A stretch of DNA of 64,000 nt, taken from positions 7,260,607 through 7,324,606 of the forward strand of contig SSBO01000012.1 in NCBI GenBank assembly GCA_005281725.1, given 5' to 3'. The position numbers and the translations under genes are program-made. Shown piece after piece: positions 13,701-26,128 of this stretch. Each line of letters opens with the position of its first letter. Position 1 is the first letter of the stretch. Source of the stretch: Wuchereria bancrofti. Lineage: Eukaryota > Nematoda > Chromadorea > Rhabditida > Onchocercidae. The notes beneath the pieces are model-generated. The model saw nothing but the letters and a program-made list of their open reading frames with translations, had not been told where the DNA came from and ran no database searches.

Positions 13701-15073
13701 GTTTTGGTCACAAGCATGTGCGATTTACAGAGTTGTAGGAACATTAAAGACTACGTCTACCTTTACATACAGATGGAGGTTATTTTTACGCTTCCACTGT
13801 AAGGTTTTTTATGGAGTGTTATTTTGCGGTTGAAATAAAGTTAATTACATGAAAAATTTCAATACAATATTGAAATAGCACTTACCATAGTACTAATGAT
13901 GAAATTATTCATCTTTAGTTATGTCAAGAGTTAACTCTGCACAGTTGGTTACTGGCAAATAACAAAGATAAAGATCGTGAAATAACTCGGATGCGCAAAT
14001 GGCTTGCGGAATTGGTCTGTGCCATTGATTACATTCACAGTCAGGGCCTAATCCATAGGGATTTAAAGGTAAATAGTTTTTGAATACTCTCACCGCTTTA
14101 TAATAAGTTAGCGTGTGAGATAATAGTAATCGGCAACAATTTAGGTTAGGTTTGTTCACATCGTTTACATCCTAACGAACGTTTCGTATTACAGCCTCAA
14201 AATATATTTTTTTCTGCGGACAACTATTTGAAAATCGGTGATCTTGGTCTTGTGACAAATTATATTAATGAAGAAAGGACCGACTGCAAACAAAATGTAA
14301 TAACAGATGTTTGTCATACGAGTCATGTTGGTACCCGTTTGTATATGAGCCCGGAACAGGTAATTCGTGTCTAATGAGTTACATTTGTTAGCTCTTTTTT
14401 GTCAATCACTTGTTAATGTTTTCAAGATTGCATTGTTAGATATACACTTTAGTGTTTTGCTTGCAGTTGAAAGGCAAACCGTATAATGAAAAAGTTGATG
14501 TATTTTCACTCGGACTTATCTTCGTCGAACTCATTGTTCCTTGTAAAACTATTATGGAACGTAATAGCATCTTGTCCGGTTTGCAAAATGAGGTCATGCC
14601 GAAATGCTTAGATAATTTTCCTTCTAAAGAGGTAAAGGATGGTTCCAATTTTTTCCAATAATTTTTTAAATATTGTATTTACCAAAGTTTTAATTCAAAT
14701 CCTTCTAATGGCGTCATATCTTTACTAGCGTTTCATTATTTTTTTTTCTTAGAATAAAAGAATTTATCTTTGATCTGAAGAACATATTTCTTTAAAAAAG
14801 CTTTTTTTTCTCGACGTAAACTCTTCAAATTCTTTTTTCATAACGTTACAAGTACTTTTCGCTGTTTAAGAAACTTTGTAGAAACTTCTTCCTTGCAATA
14901 CAAGCTGAATATTCTTGTAATTCTAGAAAAAGTTCGTCGCCTGGCTGACAGTTGTCGATCCTGAGCTTCGTCCATCTGCACGTCAATTAGCTGAATGTGA
15001 ATACCTGCACAATGAAGTACATATATTAGGCACTTCATATTTTCATCAGCATGCTATCTTAGGAAGTCGTTAA
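7748..15073 (+). CDS. pek-1: PERK-type eIF2alpha kinase, ER transmembrane stress sensor
   Basis: Exons: 7748-7873, 8027-8101, 8203-8319, 8645-8863, 8985-9118, 9207-9426, 9630-9726, 10085-10234, 10323-10484, 10670-10826, 10987-11137, 11700-11809, 12115-12237, 12612-12758, 12827-12917, 13082-13289, 13576-13778, 13919-14068, 14195-14359, 14467-14631, 14927-15073. They join in frame to 1,038 residues, near the usual PERK length. A signal peptide (MWRMICSLVIGAQILFF) precedes a luminal beta-propeller-like region with PQQ-type repeats (STVDGKITAMD, SLDGSLYMF, TGTEKWNLSVG). One membrane helix lies near residues 488-510. The kinase has a Gly loop LGRGGYGVVF (585 on), Lys607 in YAVKRI, and RLDHPGIIRYFHTWME. 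A roughly 145-residue acidic/serine-rich insert splits the N-lobe, typical of PERK. HRDLK ends at residue 880, DLG (not DFG) is at 896-898, and VGTRLYMSPEQ follows. PERK phosphorylates eIF2alpha to lower translation when unfolded protein accumulates in the ER. The 12918 intron appears to use a GC donor. Confidence 0.95.
12115..15040 (+). other. pek-1: PERK kinase domain with long N-lobe insert
   Basis: Exons 13-21 of the PERK gene. Order: Gly loop and Lys607 (12115-12237), helix C and beta4 (12612-12758), insert (12827-13730), hinge YVYLYIQMELC (across 13778/13919), catalytic loop (to 14068), activation segment (14195-14359), and SDVWS-equivalent VDVFSLGLIFVEL (14467-14631). The final helices contain DPELRPSARQLAECEYL (14927 on). 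The insert between beta4 and the hinge, together with the LYMSPEQ motif, separates eIF2alpha kinases from other Ser/Thr kinases. Confidence 0.9.
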
Positions 15074-15975
15074 ATCTATTTGGAAGAATGATATAGATGC
15101 ACTTGTTCATGGTTGCCCTCAAAATGGATGTAAATGGCATTAAAATTTTCTTAACATGATTCAAGCATTCCTTCAGCAGAGAACCCATCTGCGGTGTTAC
15201 TGTGATTTTACTTTATGTTTATATGCTAATCGGCATTATGTTTTCAATGACTGCATCAGTTTCCATCTTGTGTTCATCATTGTCATCAAGTATTTTTGAG
15301 GTATCTTATGTCAGACACATATTTGAGCATGGTGGGCTTGCAGATTCATTCAACAGGTTGAAGTCATCAGTAATTGATCCCTTTTGCAATAATTCATATC
15401 AGTGATTTTCAAATCCTTTTTTTATCCCGCATGTCATATTACATTTTGTTTATTTCTAGTATGTTTTGTTTAACTAGCAACATTGTTTACCTGGCCTTTG
15501 TTGTCACATTCGTGAGAGCTGAATTAAAATCTTAAGTTATCCTTTGCGGAAAATTGGATCTTTATTAAGAGATGGAAGTAGGCCTACGTCTATAACCATA
15601 TGAAGCTTCCCGTACAATGTTATTTCATTTAGTCATTTCTGTTTTTCCTGACCACTTATCCTTTCTACTTCCTGGGTGAAAACCTTATGTGCGACAGCGA
15701 GGGCATCATTATGACCCTAACAACATTTATTCTTGAACTATACACAGTGCCTTTTCGATTACTTCTGCATATATTAATGTTAAAGATTCATTCGATGTGG
15801 AAGTTCTGAATTGTAATACTCATGGTTGCCTAAGGAACTGTACAAAATTTTATGTCATATTTGTAATTCTTTCTCAGTGGAACAAGTAAATAACAAAGAA
15901 TATACTCGATTTCCTGCAATGATACGTGCCTGTAAGTGAAGGGTTTCTCTTAAAGTTAACAAGGTTCCCATTTTC

Positions 15976-16011
15976 GTAGATCTGTTTTAAAATGTAGATC
16001 TGTTTTAAAAT
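15976..16011. repeat. 18-bp perfect tandem duplication
   Basis: The unit gtagatctgttttaaaat occurs twice head to tail (15976-15993 and 15994-16011) with no mismatch. It lies in non-coding sequence about 0.9 kb after the PERK stop. Confidence 0.9.
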
Positions 16012-16502
16012 GTGTACAGGAAAAGAGATGGAAGTGCAGCCAGGAAGAGTACTTTTTGAAATAGTGTGTGCCTACCTCACCTTACCCGTGCGCACCATTC
16101 AATTAATCAGAATCACTGTTTGAGAACGTGCGTAATGATTCGGTCAACAGTTCTGTAAATGAATCCTAGAAAAGTGGATAGCTAAGCAAATGATAATTTT
16201 GCACCAAATGGAAAGTGACTTTTGTTTAAATGATATATACCACACAAAGTGAGTTATCCGTATAGCAGTGTCAAATGCGCTTGTTATGTGCTCATATTGA
16301 GCAGCGGACATCCTTAAGGTTATATCTTTTACTGAAAAAAAAAATCAGTCGAACAGTATGCAGACATTTTTAGAATCTGAGATCTCAGGATTCAGTATCA
16401 GTTTAGGAGGAAGCAGCAGACTTAAAACTTTTATAGTAGATAGCAGTATTCTCAGCATTCATACATAATGAATTTCGCAATCTAGATCACTTCCATTTTC
16501 CG

Positions 16503-16820
16503 TTAATCAGGAATGGAATCACAAACTGTCTTCGTCATATACCGTGCATTTCGAAGCACGAATGCGATTTGATGATGGTGGAAGTACAAAGCAGAGCTGA
16601 TTAAAGTGTTGCTATTAGAGCTGGTGTTATAGAACTTAGCGAGATAGTAGAGTGGGATAGGGCAAGTGCCATCAGAAAGGAGAGCATTAAAATGATTGAT
16701 AAAAGAAAGCGAAGCATCATCTCTATTGCCGCCTATTACTGTTGATGCAGCTCCTGCTGGGAAGTGTAGAAAATAGAAGAGAGCCGACCAGTGCCACCCT
16801 ATTGCTAGCAGACGACGCAT
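16503..16820 (-). CDS. Possible small secreted protein, 105 residues, unassigned
   Basis: An uninterrupted minus-strand frame from ATG (16818-16820) to TAA (16503-16505), richer in G+C than the flanks. The N-terminus, MRRLLAIGWHWSALFYFLHF then PAGAAS, reads as a signal peptide with a plausible cleavage after AAS. The mature part has two cysteines (in GTCPIP and TVCDS), an Asn-X-Ser site (YNTSSNS) and no motif I recognise. A TTTGCAG acceptor-like sequence lies a few tens of bases upstream, which could be a spliced-leader site for an intronless gene. Against it: short, no recognised family, and 105 codons can arise by chance in a window of this size. I put it near one in three. Confidence 0.3.
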   Translation of the reverse strand: MRRLLAIGWHWSALFYFLHFPAGAASTVIGGNRDDASLSFINHFNALLSDGTCPIPLYYLAKFYNTSSNSNTLISSALYFHHHQIAFVLRNARYMTKTVCDSIPD

Positions 16821-16947
16821 TGATCGGTTAGTTCTCTCGTGCTACGGGTCACCTGCAAATCGATCTCTTCCAGCACCCATCCAATTGAACAGAATAAGAA
16901 ACCTATAGCTATTTACTCACTGACTGGTGTTGAAGTTATTTCACAGC

Positions 16948-17040
16948 ATACACATACATACACATACATATACACACGTATGCACACATACATACATATA
17001 CACACGTATGCACACATACATACATACACATGCATACACA
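16948..17040. repeat. CATACA-type microsatellite with 28-bp tandem duplication
   Basis: Alternating purine-pyrimidine tract of cataca/cacaca units. Inside it, 16971-16998 and 16999-17026 are identical 28-bp units (tacacacgtatgcacacata then catacata). Long frames here (for example 16839-17171 plus and 16913-17125 minus) are products of the repeat and are not genes. Confidence 0.9.
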
Positions 17041-17628
17041 ACATACCTACACATATATTCTTCGTACATAACGTACATATAGGCAAACACATACAAATGT
17101 GCATAATGCACATGTCCTTGGTCAATCCAACTACGTTTTTTTGTTTTTCTGTACTGTTTTACCTTTTTTAGTGGAGCTGAAGTTCAATATATGTCAATTA
17201 ACAAATGAATGACGCTTAGATGTATGTTAACATCTTCTATCCTGTCTTTATGGCTTCAGTTCAGTACGCTTTGCAGAAATGATTGGCCTTTGATGGATGT
17301 TTCTTGATGGAACCTCTACAGACGCTGCTATCCTCAGATAACCAATTAAAATGATTTCCTTCGTTAAGTATACTCCTGTTGATCTGCACATCTATTACAT
17401 TTACTCTGTGCATCCCGTCAAAAACGCTGCGAAAGACTGAAACTTTTTTCAGAAAAACGAAATGAATATGGAGATTTCCTTTAATCGCTGTTTGCAAAAG
17501 TGATGTTTCATGTTGATATCAGCTGTAAACGCTAATCAGTTATAATGGATACTAAAAACATCCATTACTTTATCAAATTATTTTTAACAAAATCATCTGT
17601 CCTCAGTAAAAGTCAGCAGATGTCAGTT

Positions 17629-17651
17629 CTTCATTTCTTGAAGAAATGAAG
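17629..17651. promoter_or_regulatory. Perfect 11-bp inverted repeat containing a heat-shock-element-like core
   Basis: cttcatttctt, one G, aagaaatgaag: two 11-bp arms with a single-base spacer. The core TTCTTGAAGAA fits the inverted nTTCnnGAAn arrangement of a heat-shock element. It sits about 440 bp upstream of the proposed FAM193 5' acceptor. The palindrome is certain; function is a guess. Confidence 0.4.
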
Positions 17652-18083
17652 ATCTTCATTTTTTGTTGAGAGCACCTGGTATTTGCCACTCCTGTGTAGT
17701 CAGCATTTTGAAATTTAGAATACATTTTGCAGTTACTGTTGAACTGTGATGAGCGAAATATTAGGCGCAAATTACATGAAGGAAAGCACCCGCAAATGTA
17801 TTCATAAGGTTCGTACCAATATACAATCAAAATTTAGCAAAATAACCCGTATTTTTCTGGATGAATTTTACAAATGAGTTTTTCTAATTTCTGTCCTATG
17901 ATTTGAATGGATTTTGTTAAACCAGTATCAGAAAGTATGGGTCATGTTAATTCATAAGATAAATAAGATAAAATGAAGATCGGAATTTATGTCGACTGCA
18001 GTTCATCTACCACAACGCAAATCTTTGTGTAGTCAGTAAGCCAGATTATAACTAAATTGATTCACTCATAGCCGAATGCTTAT

Positions 18084-18089
18084 TTTTAG
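18084..18089 (+). promoter_or_regulatory. Possible spliced-leader acceptor of FAM193
   Basis: tttttag at the 5' edge of the first recognisable FAM193 exon, with no in-frame upstream exon visible and an ATG 30 bp downstream at 18120. Nematode mRNAs commonly receive a trans-spliced leader at such sites. An undetected upstream exon is the alternative. Confidence 0.35.
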
Positions 18090-18119
18090 GTGGTGATTGA
18101 TGGTAATGAGAACAGTCTA

Positions 18120-21100
18120 ATGGATGAACTTGATAGCGGGAAATACCTCAATGATTCTGAATATAGCAGTGATCAAAGACATGAAGTGAATCTTTTCATG
18201 CTTGATCATCTCAATTTTTTTTGTAGCACCTTTGTCCCCGTAATTTTCTCTCCGCGTCTTCTTTGCGCGCCGTATATTTCCCCATCTCTAAACAGTGTGT
18301 CGTATAAGGAGTCTGTCCGAGCAGTTTTTAGAGATTGCAATATTGTTTGACTATTAGAAAATGGCATTCTCAGACTTAGCAGTCATCCTGGAGGTTTTTC
18401 ATGTAGAAAGACCTAATCATGAAGAATTTAAGGATGTTTGCTCCAGTGTTCTTGCGAACTGTCATTCAGACTTTCACGTGTCATATATCATTGCTAATAT
18501 TTTTGGAGCGACGCAGCGCAACTTTGGAAAATTGCTTTTAAAGTATTCTGGTCAAATTCTCATGTTCTCTAGTTAGAGAATTAAATTCAAAATCCATTGG
18601 ATAGGAACCGTCTCTGTACAAATTGTGACTGAACATTAATGGTAGCTGCTTTTAGGCCTAAGTAGTGGTATTTTAGAGACATGAGTCAAAGAATGGTCTT
18701 TCTCGATTCAGACACCGTGTAACAACTTTTTCACTTCATTCGGTGATTGATGGTGAAGTACAAAGCAAATTTAACATTACATGTCTAATTTGTAAGCGCA
18801 AAATCACGTGCGACGATACTAGATCGACGTTTCTGGTGAGTTCCTCGCAAAAACACCGCTGGTATAATTTGAAACATTACTTTCTCCATTTGAGCGTCAA
18901 AAATGGTGAATTCTAGGCTTATTATATTTGTGATGATTGCATGGAGAATGAAAAGGGACACGCCGAAGAGTTAGAAGCTGCTTTACTGGTAAGCATCAAG
19001 AAGGTTAACACTGCTTTGCAGGTTCCTGTTTTCAGCACTTAAATATTCCACAATCGTTGGACACGACTTATTGTGGATTTGCAGACTTTTCTTTTTGCTT
19101 TCAAGAAATAACGCATTTTCCTGCACTTATATCAAATAAAAGAACAAATATGCTTAAAATATATATTTATCCGTACAATTTAAGTCATCTCCAGGCAAGC
19201 TGTAAATAACATTACGTAAACAGTACATAACATTCCCTTTCTCTGATCATTTTTGTTCAAGAGACTTAGAACCATGTTTTGACTTTTGGGACGTACTGCA
19301 TCTTTTTTTTGGGGGCCCTTGAAACTTTCAAACATTATTGGTTCATAAAAGTGGCATCCTGCATATAAGATCGAATACGTTTTGTGTTTTAATTTTTTCT
19401 CATGAGTCACGTTTTGTAAAATGATGCCTTTCAGAATAATGATAAAGCACGACCAGTGTCGGTAGGTCATGCGGATGCGGATTTGAGTGTTTATGATCAT
19501 TGCAAATGTCAAAACTGTGTTCGACGACAGTACGTCTAATTTTAAGCTTCAGTTATTTCTCCTCAGTTATTCAATTTGTTTTTAAGATTTCAAAAAATGT
19601 TTTTTCTTTTTTGACATGTTTTTAAGATTTCTAAGAAACAGAAGACAATCTTTCTAAAGTATGTTGGCTCACATTGTTCACACTAGTGCTCGTTATACCA
19701 GGGATTTTTTGGTTAGATTAGTGCAACGTGGTTAATTGCTAACACAGAAATTTGTATAGACTTGTGAGTGAAGAACGACGAAAAGAGGTAGAAGTGCTAC
19801 AAAGATGTTGGCATGATTTACGTCAGAATATCCGACAGATGTTCCGCGATGGTCTAAATGCCAACATGACATCATCGAAAGGGAAGCGATTTGATGTGGA
19901 CAAGATAAAACGAAATGTTACGATGTAAGCGAAAATATTTATGAACAAAGTCCTGAATCCTGAATTGAGTGATTCGACAAGTTGTTTTTAGGCAACTTTA
20001 TCAACAACGTTTAACGAAGTTTTCACAAAGCTTCCTATTAAGGGATCATGACACGTATACTTAAAATTTCCTGGATAGAATGAGAAATCGATTTAGATTT
20101 ATGAGGTTTTATGCGTCATTTGTTAGAGCAGCATATGTGAACTTACTGAACAGTAATTTTTACATGCGCTTCTAAGTAAAACATTGCTCAGATTGGCGGA
20201 GAAGGATCCTCATCAGTTATACAAACGACTGGAGAGTATTGGGCACGAATGCGTTTTGAATCTGAAATCAGACAATCTGTGGCAGATACTGGTGGCCCCT
20301 CAAGTTGTACCTTCTCTTATTCAGGTTCCAGCTGTTTTATGGAGTTCCAGCTTACGGTTCATTCTCTTTAAAGGAAGTTCCAGAGTAAATAATGTTATAA
20401 AATGGGTCCTTACTCCCAGGTTGCAGCTTTATGAAGCCGGTGCTAATGAGGAGCAAATGGAACTTGAACGAGCTAAACTTTTTATCAAAACTTTACTTGA
20501 TCGCTTTTCATGCCAGCAAGAAACTGCAAGAAATATGTCACAATTACTGGCCGTTTTAGTAAGTAATCTTCCTATCTAAATATTCGAGTAAATTATTTAT
20601 AAAATAAAGTTGTTTTGAGAACTACTCCAAAAATTGAGACTAAGAGATAAATGCAAGATATTGTAGTTTTAGATAGTGAGTCTTTGTTAGGTATTTTTTC
20701 TGTACGGATACTTAGAAAAGCCTATGTTAGAACAAATAATTTATTGAATTATTCTCTAAGGACAGTAATATTTGCAAAAAAAAAGAAAAAAAAGCATGGA
20801 AACTGCTTGCTGCCAGAGAAACTAATTATTCTCTTATTCTGCATTGTACTGGTCAATTATTCAAATTATTGCTTCAGAATGAAGATTATCTTTCACAGTT
20901 TGGCATTAGTTGGAAAATCGTAATTCATCACATTTTCGACCGAGTCATTTACCAAGATGATCTTTTGTTAAATTATCTGCCCAGCTTAGAAAATGTTCTC
21001 AAGTAAGTTAATTTATTAATTTATTGTGTAGTATTTTCATCGATCGCACTTGCCAGTATTGTTTTCAGACAAAATCACTGTTACACTGAAATCATTTTCT

Positions 21101-24100
21101 TCATAAAAGTCTTATAACTTCGAGTATTCCTCTGAAATTACTCATCAGGATTTAAAATGTTTATCCCCGTTGCGTCATTTCTTTTTCGCTAACCCGACTG
21201 TAGATATGAACAGTTCCCTGAAAGAGAAATACTGTTGTTAAACTGCTTTTTTCATCGCAGTTTAATTTCTCATTAGTTCGAACCCTTCTACCATATACGA
21301 TAGCGCTTTTAAATGGTTCATTCTATGTTTGGACATGTTCCAAACTTTTATATTACCATGAAATGAGCCGTCTAAGTAAGGTTCCGCAGAATTGACAGAG
21401 CCGTGTACTTTTGGGAGAAATAATTCAAATTTCTGTCACTCATCCTCATAAGCCGTTTGAATTGAACCTGTCGTAAACACTAACATAAGTAGCCAGATCT
21501 CATCAGGTTCGTATAGAACCTTAAGGATAGTTTTTCAAACGATTTTGTTTTACATATTATTTGTTCATTTTCAATTTGTTCCTTATAACTAGCTTTATTT
21601 CTGACCAACAATAATATATATTATTAATACTGTTGTAATTACGCAATTCTAAACAGTTACCTTTAAACGAATTCTATCACTCTGCACAAAGTGGCAGACC
21701 TCGTTTAGAGGTAACTGTTCAGAATTCTTGTCTGATTTTTATGTTCAGCTCTTTGATATAGCAGTAATGGATATTAAAACACAGCCTGTTTGATAGGTGT
21801 AAATTGATAGTCCATGATGATGAAAATGAAGAAGATCGTCGACAACGTGCTTGCACTGAATCTAGTAATGCAGATATTCCTCAAGGCGCACTCGAACTTG
21901 CTCAAAGTTTTCGTGTTTTTCATAAATTAATGGTTACGAGCAGAGAAATATTTAAAAAAGCCAGTGCAAATATCGTATTGTACACCGAACAGCAGAAAGT
22001 TATTAATTATGTAAGTTGGCGAAAAATTCAACCATGTTTTTAGGAAATCCATGAAATGATGCTAAATTAAGGAACTCTGTCTGCTCTTCAGCTGACGAGC
22101 ACTGAAGGTTTAATTTTTTCATTTTACTGCAAGATCTTGTTCCAATCATCCTTTTTAGATTAAGCGCAAAGCGAAAGATGAATTACTAAAAGAGGATTTG
22201 GGTTTTTTTAAAAGCCAGTGGAAAATGATTCGTAATTGCACTTTGCGGAAAGGCCAGTATTACCAATGGCATGCTGATTTGACTGCTTTTGGAGATTTAA
22301 CTGATTTAATAGATGATGAATGGTAAGCCTTCCTTAATTTCGTATGTTTAAATGTTTTTATTTTAACATATTCTGAGTAAAATTTACATTGCTTCCATAA
22401 AGAAGACTTAATATTTTTCGTAGATTATTTCTATGTGAATCTTCAGAAATCTGACAAGGAGGCAATCATATTTTTTGTTTTTTATCAGACTGTTCTAATT
22501 TTATGTTTTTATCCATGTCAGTATTATACGGATCACAGTTTCAGTTGCAGCGATTCAGAAGTTGACGACATTAATGTGTCAGGAAGATTACACGAACTGA
22601 TTGAAGAGGGACCTGCAAATTCTGTTTGTGTTGGTTAGTTTTCGTGCGCACATGTATGTCCTTTCAGAAAGCTTGTTTGTGCAATTTCTGTTAAAAGGGT
22701 CTTGTTCGTATATTTCCGGTGATAGAACTTTATCATTTGCTTATAGTAGTACTAAAAAACTTAATAATATGCAGTCATTATCATTCCTGTGATGATGTTT
22801 TAAATCATTCTGCTATATAAATTATCTGCTGTCACTTTGCATTCTGATTAAATTGACGTAATGAAAATTTTCAGATGAAAATGGCAAAGTGTTGCCTTGT
22901 GTGCGATGTAAGAGATGCACTCTCCGACATTGCTCTTGTGACGAATGTCGAATTTCGCATATTATCACTTGTGGTTTACTAATTGATAGCGAGGATATAA
23001 ATAATTTAATATGGGTTGGCAATTTATTATTAAATTGTTCTCCTATGCATTTACAATTGTACAGTTTCTATTTCAATTGAACTTAATTTTTGCAGCCTGT
23101 GAGCGATTGCTCTGAAAAAGGTGATGAAAGAGATTCGGATTCAAAAAAGCCGCAGCGAAAAAAATCATTTCTTCCGAGCATTAAACGTTTGTCCAACCAC
23201 AATTTACGATTTCAGACTGCAAAAGCCTTGTTCACTGTACACGATCATCACAGTGTGCGATTCTTTTTTTTGCACAGTTTCTTTTTGTCGTTTGGGGACT
23301 TCTGAATTATTAATACATTCATAGGATCAGTCTTTGTTCGAAGAAATTGGCACATAAAAAGTGGAACTCAAGGATACTTATAGAATTCATTGTCAAGAAA
23401 AATTAATTCGAAAGTTTCAAATGGCATATTTAACAACATTTAGCCTTTGTTTTCAACTAAGTGATTGAAAATTTTTATTAAATTACGTGGGGTCAGCGCT
23501 TTATTAGTGTTTTGACTCACTGGAAAAAATTTAGAAAAAAGAAACAGCTTGGGGCGATTGGCAGGTACCATATAATTACACAGATGACATCGATTATCTC
23601 GATCATTGTATCTGTGAAAAGAAAAACATGCACGGCGAACGTGACTCGTTAAATAATCAAACAGGTATACCATAGAGCCATTTGAAAATGAAGCCCGGTA
23701 TATTGCCGGTTTGCAACTTCAAATTCATAGTTTGTTCTTCAATTTTCGTTTGGTAGTTTGGTATGTTTTTTTTTTTTTTAATTTGTAAATTTTGCAATAA
23801 ATGTTCAGGCGAAGAGGAGCATGCAGCTGATTTTAGCGATTCGTCTGGCTTATCAAATAGTGAGAAATATCAAGAAATTGTTAAGGAAGTATTCGAATTG
23901 ATGGCGAAAAGACATAGGTGGGAGAGCTTCTTTCAGTTTTTTGAAATTTATTCTTATGAAATTTATTGGAACTTCTGGATTTATGGATTTTTCTCCATTT
24001 TTGCTTTGAAAGTTTTTGGACCGGAAAAATCTATGATAAACGTGGAATATCTTTTTTAGAATAGAATCGCCGTCAAATTGTGAATCTGAGAATAATGATG

Positions 24101-26094
24101 TGCGAAAGACTTCACCAGGTTTATTTTACAATAATCATTTTTTTATAGCTTAAGAAGACTATTTGTTCAATTTTTCTATTTGTCATTATGTTTGAAGTTT
24201 TCCAGTAATCGGTAATGAGAAAACAAGCATGATCGGAAGCCCTGGTAAACATGGAGTAAGGAGCTCGTTTTTAATGAAGAAATCGAGTCTTCGCTCAGAT
24301 GGAAAATCTGTAAGTTCGGTTTATGATAGGGATATATTTTTCTTTATGACCTGTAGAATGTGTTGGGAAATAATATCAGTTATCCATATAGTGAAATTAA
24401 TGTTGGTTCTTTTCTTATGGAAATTTGTTCATCTTTTTGAAGGGTTTTACAATTGCATCGGTGAGTAATATAAATATGAAGAGGTTCAAAATGAAGAAAG
24501 CAGGAAATAATGTAACAGTGGATAGCGATGGGACAGAATCTGATTATGAAACATCTTCGGTGTCATTTCCAGGATCAAATCAGTGGTTAATTTCCATCTT
24601 ATTTTCATTCAAAAAGAGAAAGAAAAAAAACAAGCAAGATGGAGAGGGAACGTTTCCACATCTACACATTTTTCTTTACTTACAAAAATTCTTTGTTTCT
24701 ACAATGCAAATTTTTTATTTGCTTCCAGTGTGGACAGTTGTCATCTATCTAGACCAGATAAGATGCTACTTAAAGAAATGACTCGAAGACATCACACTGT
24801 TCTATCAAAGAATAATGCAGGTAAAAGCCCAGATTTTCATTAGTAATTTTTGGCCTGTAATTTATGTTTTCATTTTTAGTAAGTGATTTGGTGCTTGAGC
24901 TTTTTGGAAAAAAAACAATGGAGAAGCCGCAAATGATGCGCAAAATTGGTTTAACATCGCCAGTTTCGCGGCTTATCAGGAAGAGTAAACTTGTATCTGA
25001 TAAAAACGATGCGAACAGCGGTGGTATTGCGTCAGTGAAATCCCTTTCGGGTAGCGGAATTAATGTTTTTGAAAGCACGACTTCATTTCACAATTCTAAT
25101 CATTTGATGAGTGGATGTTTGAAGAGAGACTGGAAAATTTGCATAGTTGAACACTTTGGATGGTCTATATTGTAGCGTCTGCTCGTGAGCGGTTGCTTAG
25201 TGAAGTGAAAGGTATGGATAAGAAGATTCGTGAAAGGACTTTATTGCGTTTAGTTCAGTCGTACGAAGATGAACATTGGACAACAAGGTCCTCCGAAGAT
25301 TACAAGGTATCTTTCGAAGTCGTCGACGTGCTTTAAAGTCTGAAAGCAGCGTTGTCAATTACATTGTAAAAAAAACATTTTTAACAATATTCAATAATCA
25401 AACTTTCAAGATATTTCATGAAAAAATATGTATATATGCAGCATGAAGCACATAGTCATTATATTTATTGAGCTGTTGACTATTATGAAGTTCGATCAAT
25501 TCATTCTTGCTTTTGAATTCCACTTTTTAATATGGAATGTTAGGGAAGATATACTTCAGGACCGACTGTTAGGAAGTATGAGGGAGTGTTTGTCCAAGGA
25601 CTGGATGAAAGAAGAGGAAGCAAGTAACCTCAAAACTACTGTCAAAGATGAGAAGTAAGCATTTCGTAGCCGTTGTTTTCATATTGTGTTTGACAATCAC
25701 CCAGATTACAACAGGTAATACCTCAAAGGTCGATATACCACTAGTTTTTCGTCACTAGCGATTCTGTAAAATTTTTTGATGTTTGCAACATTGCTTAGTT
25801 TTCTGTAGTTGTGACTCTTCACTTTATGTTCTTAAAAATTTACCTATCTTAGTACGCTGTTTAAGTCCACATATCCATGAAAAAGTGTTGGCTCGATGCG
25901 CTTAATATGAAATTGCTGCTCCGCAAAAATGGTGCTTTCGATATTATCAAACACTGATACCATACCGTACATAACCACTCCTTTGTTCCTAGCCAGTTTT
26001 TTTCCACTCGAGACCTGCTTCTTTTAGTAGGTTGACGCGTGCGTCTTTTTTTGGATATATCTCGTCTTCGTCTACCATTGAGCATACATGAATG

Positions 26095-26128
<34 letters not shown>

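Larger units (their letters stand above)
15074..18089. other. Intergenic region between PERK and FAM193 genes
   Basis: About 3 kb. It contains an 18-bp perfect tandem duplication (15976-16011), one possible small secreted-protein ORF on the minus strand (16503-16820), a CATACA-rich simple repeat with a 28-bp duplication (16948-17040), and an 11-bp inverted repeat (17629-17651). The rest shows no coding signal. Confidence 0.6.

Noticed and set aside
16839..17171. 110-codon plus frame and the 70-codon minus frame opposite it
   Set aside because: Both are translations of the CATACA repeat.
18361..18576. 71-codon plus frame (MAFSDLAVILEV...) between FAM193 exons 1 and 2
   Set aside because: No acceptor and donor pair fits the phase of both neighbouring exons, and it has no domain signature. 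Treated as intron.
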